This document shows positions 58,192 to 64,000 of a stretch of DNA of 64,000 bases, in pieces. The stretch spans positions 124,001 to 188,000 of the forward strand of contig NZ_BSRG01000003.1 of NCBI RefSeq assembly GCF_040363165.1, read 5' to 3'. A program made the position numbers and the translations under genes. Source of the stretch: Thermus sp. LT1-2-5. Lineage in GTDB: Bacteria; Deinococcota; Deinococci; Deinococcales; Thermaceae. The notes under the pieces were generated by a model. It ran no database searches, had not been told where the DNA came from, and worked only from the letters and a program-made list of their open reading frames with translations. Position 1 is the first letter of the stretch. Each line of letters opens with the position of its first letter.

Positions 58192-60140
58192 GCCGGGTTC
58201 CGCCAAAGGGCCAAGGCCCGCACCGGGGCGTACACCTCTAGGGGCGGAAGCGCCTCCCCGGTTCTGAGGTCCAGGCGGTGGAGGCGGCTCGACCCCCGGC
58301 GGGCGGCGTAGAGGACGCCCTCAAAGGGCAGAAGCTCCACCAGGCTCCGGGCGTCTTCCCCTTCCAACAGGGGCAAGGGCCAGGAGGCGAGGAGGTTGCC
58401 CGAAAGGTTCACCACCCGCACCTTGGCCGCCTCCACGTCGTAGAGGTAAATCCTCTCCCCGTCCGCCCCCACGCCCCCCAGGAGCCTGAGCTCCTCGCTT
58501 TCCTTAGCGCGGCGGAAGGCGTAGCGGGAGAGGTAGCGCCCCTCGAGGCTTAGGCGTTGCACCTGGCGGTTGCCGTAGTCCAGGACGAAGAGAAACCCCC
58601 CCGCCGCCACCAGGGCCTTGGGGTCTTGGAAGGTGCCCCGTCCAGGGCCCTGCCCGCCAAACCGCCCCTGGTACCGCCCCTCCAGGTCCAGGCGGCTGAT
58701 GGTGGCGGTTTCGGCGTCCAAAACGTAAAGGGCCCCGTCCGCCACCGCCAAGGAGGCGGGGAAGAGGAACTCCCCCGGCTTCATCCCGTAAGGCCCGGTG
58801 GAGAGAAGAAGCTCCCCTTCCGGGGCGAAGCGGTGGAGGAGCTTGGCCCCGTGCTCGAACACGGAGACCCAGATCCCCCCCTTCGGGTCGGCGGCCACGG
58901 AAAGAGGGGGGGCGGAGAAATGGCCGGGGGCGGAGCCGATGCCGGAGATGAGCCTGGCGGCGGTGCCCTCTAGGTCCAAAAGGCGCACGCTCCCCTTCTT
59001 GGCCTCCACCCCCAGGAGGAGGTAGACGGGGTGGGGCAGGCCCTTTTCCTCCTCCCAAGGCCCCTCGAGACCCCGGATCACCTCGTCCAGGCTGGGCCGC
59101 TTGGCGGGGTCCTTCTCCAGCATCTTCAGAACCAGGTCGGAAAGGGCCTGCGGGATCTCGGGCCTCAGCTGCTTGGGCGGGGTGGGCACCTGGAAGATCT
59201 GCTGGTGGATCACCGTCTCATACCCGCCCGTGAAGGGGGGCTGGCCCGTGAGGGCCTCGTAGAGCACGATGCCCAGGGAGTAGATGTCCGAGCGGTGGTC
59301 CAGCTTCTGCCCCTTGGCCTGTTCCGGGCTCATGTAGACGGGGGTGCCGATGCGGGCCCCGGTGATGGTGAGCCGGGTCAAGACCTTGCCGGCGGCGATG
59401 CCGAAGTCCATGAGGCGCACGCCCCGGGGGTCCACCCCGTTTTCCCGAAGGGCCCCCTTCAGGACCATGATGTTCCCCGGCTTGATGTCCCGGTGGACGA
59501 TGCCCTGGGCGTGGATGTGCTTTAGGGCGTCCGCCACCCGGGCCAGGATGGCGGTGGCCTGGGGAAGGCTTATACGTCTTTCCTCGATGAGTTTGTCCAG
59601 GCCCTCCCCCTCCAAAAACTCCATGGCGATGAAGTGGACCCCATCCACCTGGCCGTGATCGTAGACCTTGACGATGTTGGGGTGGTCCAGCTTGGCCAAG
59701 ACCTCCGCCTCCCGGTGAAAGCGGCGCACGAACCGGGGGTCACCCACAAAGCGCTCCTGGGGCACCTTTAGGGCCACGAGGCGACCCGTCTTCTTGTCCT
59801 TGGCCTTGTAGACGGTGGCCATGCCCCCCACGCCCACCTTTTCCAGGATTTCGTAGCGCTGGGAAAGGGCCTGGGTTTCCTCCGTGGTCTTAGGCCCTTC
59901 CCGCTTGGCAGCCTTGGCCAGGCGGCGGGCGGGCTTCCGCCTCGGCCCCAGGTAGACCCGGGGGGCCGCCAAGGCCCCCAAGGCGAGGAGAAGCCAAGGC
60001 AGGGCCACCTCCGCCCTAACCCCCGTGGCCACCCCTGCTCCGGCAAGGAGGGCGAGGAGGAGAAAAAGCGGCCACGGGGAAAGCCGCACCGCCAAAAGGG
60101 CGGTGAGGAGGACCAAGAGGAAGGCCAAAAGCCCCTGCAT
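58188..60140 (-). CDS. Serine/threonine protein kinase with C-terminal NHL-like beta-propeller
   Basis: A 650-aa protein. Two or three hydrophobic segments at about 1-60 anchor it; the kinase domain spans about 96-365 with VGVGGMATV, VALK (Lys125), HRD at 216-218 and DFG at 245-247. From about 385 the chain becomes a beta-propeller with repeated units such as FSAPPLSVAADPKGGIWVS, PGEFLFPASLAVADGALYVL and GTFQDPKALVAAGGFLFVLD. PknB-type kinases normally have the membrane helix between kinase and sensor. Here no helix lies between them, so the propeller should stay in the cytoplasm. The ATG overlaps the phosphatase stop by one base. Confidence 0.87.
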   Translation of the reverse strand: MQGLLAFLLVLLTALLAVRLSPWPLFLLLALLAGAGVATGVRAEVALPWLLLALGALAAPRVYLGPRRKPARRLAKAAKREGPKTTEETQALSQRYEILEKVGVGGMATVYKAKDKKTGRLVALKVPQERFVGDPRFVRRFHREAEVLAKLDHPNIVKVYDHGQVDGVHFIAMEFLEGEGLDKLIEERRISLPQATAILARVADALKHIHAQGIVHRDIKPGNIMVLKGALRENGVDPRGVRLMDFGIAAGKVLTRLTITGARIGTPVYMSPEQAKGQKLDHRSDIYSLGIVLYEALTGQPPFTGGYETVIHQQIFQVPTPPKQLRPEIPQALSDLVLKMLEKDPAKRPSLDEVIRGLEGPWEEEKGLPHPVYLLLGVEAKKGSVRLLDLEGTAARLISGIGSAPGHFSAPPLSVAADPKGGIWVSVFEHGAKLLHRFAPEGELLLSTGPYGMKPGEFLFPASLAVADGALYVLDAETATISRLDLEGRYQGRFGGQGPGRGTFQDPKALVAAGGFLFVLDYGNRQVQRLSLEGRYLSRYAFRRAKESEELRLLGGVGADGERIYLYDVEAAKVRVVNLSGNLLASWPLPLLEGEDARSLVELLPFEGVLYAARRGSSRLHRLDLRTGEALPPLEVYAPVRALALWRNPA

Positions 60141-60895
60141 CACTCCACCCGCAAGGCCACGGCGGTGACGTTGTCGTCCCCGCCCCGGCGAAGGGCCTCG
60201 GCCAGGAGGGCCTCGAGGCTCCCCTGCAGGTCCTTCCCCAGCTTCCACTCTACCTCGGGCACCAGCCCGTAAAGCCCGTCCGTGGCCAGCAAAACCCCCT
60301 CCCCCGGGGCCAGGCGCACGGGAATGAGGTCGAAACGGGCCTCGGGCAAACCCAAAGCCCGGGTAAGGACATGGCGGTAGGGATGGCGCTCGGCCTCGGT
60401 GGGGGTGAGAATGCCTTCTTTAAGCCGCTCCGCCACCCAGGAGTGGTCCTCCGTCAGGCGCCTAAGCCCCCCAAGCCCCAAGAGGTAGGCCCGGGAGTCC
60501 CCGATATGCCCCACCACCCCTTCCTTGAGCCAGTCGGCGTAGAGGAAGGCGGTGAGGGTGGTGCCCATCCCCTTTCGCCCAGGCTTTTCCGCTTCCTTCT
60601 CTACCCGTTTCTGGGCCAAGGCGAAGGCCTTTTCCATGACCTTGGGAAGCCCCACCGCCGGCCGGCCCGTGCGCAGGTGCTCGGCGTAGGCCCGCACCGC
60701 CTCGGACAAGGCCTCGATGGCCACCTTGCTGGCCCATTCCCCCGCCTCCAAGCCCCCCATCCCGTCCGCCACCGCCAAAAGCAAGAGGTTTCCTTGAGGG
60801 ACCTCCAGCCTAAGAACCCGGTGGAAGTCTTCGTTGTTTTGGCGACGGCCCACGTGGGACACGGCGGCCACGCTGAACCGGGGAGCCAGGCGCAT
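60140..60895 (-). CDS. PP2C-type protein phosphatase
   Basis: A 251-aa PPM/Stp1-type phosphatase that should reverse the adjacent kinase. Metal-binding motifs are QNNEDF, AVADGMGG (Asp44), GHIGDSRAYLL, LLATDGLYGLV and GGDDNVTAV. I chose ATG at 60895 (MRLAPRFSVAA) because a TATACA -10 (60910 to 60905) lies 9 nt upstream. The ATG at 60904, three codons earlier, is the alternative. It is the first gene of the long signalling-addBA operon and is coupled to the kinase by TGATG. Confidence 0.92.
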   Translation of the reverse strand: MRLAPRFSVAAVSHVGRRQNNEDFHRVLRLEVPQGNLLLLAVADGMGGLEAGEWASKVAIEALSEAVRAYAEHLRTGRPAVGLPKVMEKAFALAQKRVEKEAEKPGRKGMGTTLTAFLYADWLKEGVVGHIGDSRAYLLGLGGLRRLTEDHSWVAERLKEGILTPTEAERHPYRHVLTRALGLPEARFDLIPVRLAPGEGVLLATDGLYGLVPEVEWKLGKDLQGSLEALLAEALRRGGDDNVTAVALRVE

Positions 60896-60904
60896 CGGCC
60901 TCAT

Positions 60905-60912
60905 TGTATAGG
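60905..60912. promoter_or_regulatory. Overlapping divergent -10 boxes (PP2C operon / 571-aa gene)
   Basis: TGTATAGG reads TATACA on the minus strand (60910 to 60905) and TATAGG on the plus strand (60907-60912). The start codons lie 9 nt (phosphatase, 60895) and 8 nt (GTG, 60921) away, so both transcripts may be leaderless. Confidence 0.5.
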
Positions 60913-60920
60913 ATGGAAGC

Positions 60921-62636
60921 GTGGAGCACCTGGCCGACCTGGTGGACCTATACGAGTACCGGGTGGAGGACCTGGTGGCGGGCCGCACCCCCAAGGGAGG
61001 CAAGAAGGCCCTCTTGGCCCTCCGCGCCTTCCTGGCCCAGACCCGCCTTCCTGGTCCCCTGGCCAAACGCTTCCGCCAAGCGGACGCCCGCTTCCGGGCC
61101 CTCCGGGGAAGCCTCACCCCCCCTCCACCTCCCCCCGAGCTCCCCACCCTTGTCCCGGAGGAGCCCGAAACCCCGGCCCCGCCCGACACTGCCCCCGGCC
61201 TGAAGGCCCTGGCCAAGAAGGTATGGCGGCTATGGGTGGAACGGGAGGCCAAGGCCCGGGCCAAGGACCTCCTCTCGGGCAGACGGGAGGAGCTTAGGCT
61301 CCTCCACGCCTTCTTGCAAAACTACCTGGACTACCGGGAAAAGGAGGGCTTCAAGCGGGACTTTAACCTCTCCCGCTTCGTCCCCACCCATCCCATCCCT
61401 TCCCTTTCGGAAAGCCTTTTGGATCTGGAAGACCCTCAGGTGGCGGAGGCCCTCCTTTTGGAATTCCTAGAAACTGCCCTCCACATCCCCGAGGACCTCC
61501 CCTTGCCCCCCGAGGAAACGAAGGCCTACGTCCGGCGCTTCCTGAACCGCATCCTGGAGTGGGACGAAGCCTACGGCCTGCCTCCCAAGCGGGACCTTAT
61601 GGCCCTGCGGCGAGCCCTGGAGGAGGCGCGGCGCCTGGGGGCAAGCAGCCAAGAAGTTGCCCGCCTGGAAGAACGCCTGAAGAAAGAGGCTTTGGAAGAA
61701 AGGCGGCGGGAGCTTCTTCTGGAAGAGGAAAAGCGCCGCTTCCAAGTGGCCTCGGAAAAGGTCCTCGCCCTCCTCAACCTCCTTCCCACGCCTCAAGGGG
61801 AAACCCCTTGGCCCAAGGTACCCGAGCCCGGTGGAGGGGAGGAAAGCCTCCTCACCCTTCCCCTATCTCCAGGCCGCATCCCCCTAGGACCCCTGGTCCT
61901 CACCCTCAGCCAGGTGGAGGGCGTCTGGCACCTAGGCCTTGGGGGGGAGGACCACGTTTTGGAGGAAACCCTGGTGCTCCCCTGGGAGGACCTCGAGGTC
62001 TGGGCGGTGCGGGAAGGGGACCTCTTGCACCTCCGTTTGGAGGCGCGAAGCGGCCTGAGGCTTTACGAGCTTTTGGCGGAAGGCCGCCTCCTCACCCTCC
62101 TCCTATCCCCCTGGGAAGACTACGCCTATCTCCGCCTTCTCCGCGCCCTCTCCGCCAAGCTCAAAGGGGAATTCCAACCCCAAAGCTTCGGGAAAGAGCT
62201 TGCGGAAAAGTTCCGCCAAGCGCCGGAAGAAGCCCTCCAGGATTTCGCCCGCAAGCTCTTGGATCTCACCCTAAGGCGCTTGGGCCCTACCGACCCCTAC
62301 CCTGCCCTCTCCCAAGTGGGCGAAGCCCTGGGGCTACCACAGGAGGCCAAAGCTCTAGCCGAGGCGCTCAGGGAGTACCTGGGCCGCCGTCCCCCTACCC
62401 GGGAAACCCTGGGCGGGGAGGTCCACCTCCTTTCCTTAACCCCGGAGCCCCTAGCCTTAAGGCTTGGCTCCACCGTCCTCTCGCTCCGCCTAAAGGAAGA
62501 CGTGGTCTACGTGGGCCAAGCAGGAGAAGTGCCCAAACGGCTTAAGGACCTCCTGGTTTACCGACTGCCGGAGGCTCATCTGGTCCTGGCCCGGGAAGGA
62601 AGGCGCCTTGCGTACCTGGTGGTCACGCCCCCTTAG
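60921..62636 (+). CDS. Unrecognised 571-aa protein
   Basis: A soluble protein without signal peptide or membrane helix. Residues 1-62 are helical (a basic head, MEHLADLVDLYEYRVEDLV). A Pro-rich linker spans about 66-93, followed by a mainly helical region. A charged coiled coil lies at about 228-282 (LEERLKKEALEERRRELLLE). From about 310 a beta-rich part begins (LGPLVLTLSQVEGVWHLGLG), and the end is again beta-rich (GSTVLSLRLKEDVVYVGQAG). I recognise no family. It is divergent from the PP2C-kinase operon with an overlapping -10, so it may act in the same signalling system. Start: GTG 8 nt after TATAGG. Confidence 0.7.
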   Translation: MEHLADLVDLYEYRVEDLVAGRTPKGGKKALLALRAFLAQTRLPGPLAKRFRQADARFRALRGSLTPPPPPPELPTLVPEEPETPAPPDTAPGLKALAKKVWRLWVEREAKARAKDLLSGRREELRLLHAFLQNYLDYREKEGFKRDFNLSRFVPTHPIPSLSESLLDLEDPQVAEALLLEFLETALHIPEDLPLPPEETKAYVRRFLNRILEWDEAYGLPPKRDLMALRRALEEARRLGASSQEVARLEERLKKEALEERRRELLLEEEKRRFQVASEKVLALLNLLPTPQGETPWPKVPEPGGGEESLLTLPLSPGRIPLGPLVLTLSQVEGVWHLGLGGEDHVLEETLVLPWEDLEVWAVREGDLLHLRLEARSGLRLYELLAEGRLLTLLLSPWEDYAYLRLLRALSAKLKGEFQPQSFGKELAEKFRQAPEEALQDFARKLLDLTLRRLGPTDPYPALSQVGEALGLPQEAKALAEALREYLGRRPPTRETLGGEVHLLSLTPEPLALRLGSTVLSLRLKEDVVYVGQAGEVPKRLKDLLVYRLPEAHLVLAREGRRLAYLVVTPP

Positions 62637-62653
62637 CTGCTGGAATAATCTGG

Positions 62654-62659
62654 TATAAT
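62654..62659 (+). promoter_or_regulatory. Extended -10 promoter for the MFS gene
   Basis: TGGTATAAT is a consensus extended -10 (TG, one base, TATAAT), 18 nt before the ATG. No good -35 is visible, which fits the extended class. Confidence 0.6.
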
Positions 62660-62677
62660 CCCGGAGAAGGGGGTTTT

Positions 62678-63883
62678 ATGAAAGTCCTCCGGCACAAAGC
62701 CTTCGCCCGGCTCATTCTGGCCTACCTGGTTTCCCAAGCAGGCAGCAAGATCCACCGGGTGGCCCTTCTCGTCCTCATCTACCTCCTCACGGAAAACGCC
62801 CTTTGGGTTTCCTTGACCCTGGGGGTGCAGCTTCTGGGCACCGTGGTCTTCTCCCCCCTCCTTTCCGCCTGGGCCGACACCCAAGACCGCAAACGCCTTT
62901 TGGTCTGGTCGGACCTCTTGAGGGGCCCTTTGGTGGCCCTCATCCCCCTCCTGGGGGCGAAGAGCCTGCCCTTTCTCCTCCTCTTGGTCTTCCTCATAGA
63001 ACTTCTCCGCGACCTCCACGACCCCATCCAAAACGCCGTGGTGCCGGACCTGGTGCCCAAGGAAGAGGTGGACGAGGCCAACAGCCTGATCCTCCTGGCC
63101 GACCGCCTCTCCGAGGTCCTCTTCGTGGGGGCGGCGGGCGTCTTGGTGGCGGCGGTGGGGCCCGCCTACGCCTTCTACCTGGACGCCGCCACCTACCTGG
63201 CCTCGGGGCTTCTCCTCCTGGGGCTTCCTTCCCTGAAGCCGGAGAAGATGTCCAAGGCGGGCTTTTTCGCCCGGGTCAAGGAGGGCCTGGGGCACCTCTG
63301 GCAGACCCCCCCCATCCGCAGGGCCGTGGGTACCCTCTTCGCCGCCGCCGCCTTTGGCTCGGTGGAAACCGCCTTGGGGGTGGTGCTGGCCCTCAAATGG
63401 CTTCAGGTGGGCTCCGCCGGCTTTGGTTTCATGGAAGCGGCCATGGCCCTGGGGGCCATCCTGGGGGGGCTCGCCCTGCCCCGGCTTTTGGCCAAGGTTC
63501 CCCGCGAAAGGCTCTTCCTCCTCGCCCTCTTGCTCTTTGGCCTCTTTGAGGCCTCCGTGGGCCTTTTCCCCGTCTTCGCCTGGGTGCTGGTGGCCTTCTT
63601 CGTGGGCGGCTTCCTAAACATGGCCTTCATCGTCCCCGCCCGCTCCATCCTGCAGCTCAACACCCCCCAGGAGATGCGGGGGCGGATCTTCGCTGCCTTC
63701 GGCGCGGTGATGAACGCCGCCGTCCTCCTGGGGACCATGCTGGGTGGGGCCCTGGAAGGCCCTTTAGGCGCCCCCACGGTCTTTCTCCTGGCGGGGCTTG
63801 GGGTGAGCCTCGCCGCCTCCTACACCCTCCTCACCGGGGGCATCCCCGCGCCCAAGGAAGTGCGCAAGACCCTAGAGGCGTAG
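62678..63883 (+). CDS. MFS transporter (MFS_3/DHA3-type efflux protein)
   Basis: A 401-aa membrane protein with about 12 hydrophobic segments. The MFS signature between helices 2 and 3 is SAWADTQDRKRLLVWSDL. The second half has QLNTPQEMRGRIFAAFGAVM, typical of the DHA3 group that includes macrolide and siderophore exporters. GGAGAAGGGGG precedes the ATG. The substrate is unknown. It lies downstream of the 571-aa gene but has its own promoter. Confidence 0.85.
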   Translation: MKVLRHKAFARLILAYLVSQAGSKIHRVALLVLIYLLTENALWVSLTLGVQLLGTVVFSPLLSAWADTQDRKRLLVWSDLLRGPLVALIPLLGAKSLPFLLLLVFLIELLRDLHDPIQNAVVPDLVPKEEVDEANSLILLADRLSEVLFVGAAGVLVAAVGPAYAFYLDAATYLASGLLLLGLPSLKPEKMSKAGFFARVKEGLGHLWQTPPIRRAVGTLFAAAAFGSVETALGVVLALKWLQVGSAGFGFMEAAMALGAILGGLALPRLLAKVPRERLFLLALLLFGLFEASVGLFPVFAWVLVAFFVGGFLNMAFIVPARSILQLNTPQEMRGRIFAAFGAVMNAAVLLGTMLGGALEGPLGAPTVFLLAGLGVSLAASYTLLTGGIPAPKEVRKTLEA

Positions 63884-63886
63884 GCT
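63881..63886 (+). promoter_or_regulatory. -10 box for leaderless rnhA
   Basis: TAGGCT overlaps the MFS stop codon and lies 7 nt before the GTG start of rnhA. Confidence 0.4.
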
Positions 63887-63893
63887 ATAGGGC

Positions 63894-64000
63894 GTGAAAC
63901 GGGTGGAGCTTTTCACCGACGGGGCTTCCTTGGGCAACCCGGGCCCTGGGGGGTGGGCAGCCCTCCTCCGCCACGAAGGCCGGGAGAGGCTCCTCTCGGG
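63894..64000 (+). CDS. rnhA: Ribonuclease HI (partial, N-terminus)
   Basis: The first 35 codons are visible ([20 protein letters not shown] then [15 protein letters not shown]). The TDGA segment holds the first catalytic Asp, and GNPGPGGW is the conserved RNase HI loop. The gene runs off the window end, so the remaining catalytic residues cannot be checked. Confidence 0.92.
   Translation, partial: MKRVELFTDGASLGNPGPGGWAALLRHEGRERLLS

Noticed and set aside
60921..62636. Assignment of the 571-aa protein to the NFACT/RqcH (fibronectin-binding-like) family
   Set aside because: The length, coiled coil and basic N-terminus are suggestive, but none of the NFACT motifs is visible.

Overview
The window is a GC-rich stretch of a Thermus chromosome. 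The assignment rests on an RNA polymerase beta/beta' pair of Thermus size (1118 and 1524 aa), the 27-codon ribosomal protein THX behind rpsT, a cytochrome c-552 whose ligands fall at the mature Cys11/Cys14/His15/Met69 positions, and an archaeal-type AspRS. The beta subunit differs at many positions from the T. aquaticus sequence as I remember it, so this is another species, which I cannot name. Coding density is very high. Start/stop overlaps of 1-4 nt are common, and many genes have a TAnnnT -10 box 6-8 nt before the start codon, which suggests leaderless transcripts. I saw no insertion sequence, prophage, CRISPR array or rRNA.

Layout. 1-1569 (minus): the two permeases of a sugar ABC transporter, malG-like (cut by the window edge) and malF-like. 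1609-6255: tsaB, a flavoprotein, an AttH/CrtC-like lipoprotein, tatD, a secreted phospholipase-D-family protein and a small hypothetical protein. 6368-15752: archaeal-type aspS, then rpoB-rpoC behind a structured leader. 15810-20083: class II aldolase, a small unknown protein, an alpha/beta hydrolase lacking its nucleophile, and a TPP riboswitch controlling thiB-thiP. 20080-26598: CDP-alcohol phosphatidyltransferase-like protein, sirtuin, nnrD, thrB, a DUF4388 protein, thx-rpsT, a secreted hypothetical protein and tyrS.

26595-44443 is one continuous minus-strand block of about 18 kb. In transcription order it reads soxW-Y-Z-A2-X2-B-X1-A1-rhodanese-DUF302-soxF-soxC-soxD-ccdA-ccmA-B-C-D-E-F-G-H-I-Rieske. 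The sox products oxidise reduced sulfur in the periplasm, ccdA and ccmA-I mature the many c-type cytochromes this requires, and the divergent cycA (c-552) can carry the electrons to an oxidase. The block holds two soxAX pairs arranged A-X-B-X-A around soxB, a ccmI fused to its own haem c domain, and a CcmG with a CxxxC instead of a CxxC active site.

44687-50497: cycA, a thiamine-type ABC ATPase overlapping thiN, tRNA-Lys(CUU), a DUF815 ATPase, pyrG, and rplM-rpsI behind a hairpin leader. 50522-60895 (minus) is a second long operon: PP2C phosphatase, Ser/Thr kinase with a C-terminal beta-propeller, OmpR-type regulator, histidine kinase, two secreted unknown proteins, then addB-addA. Divergent from it is a 571-aa protein I do not recognise, then an MFS transporter and the first codons of rnhA at the window edge.
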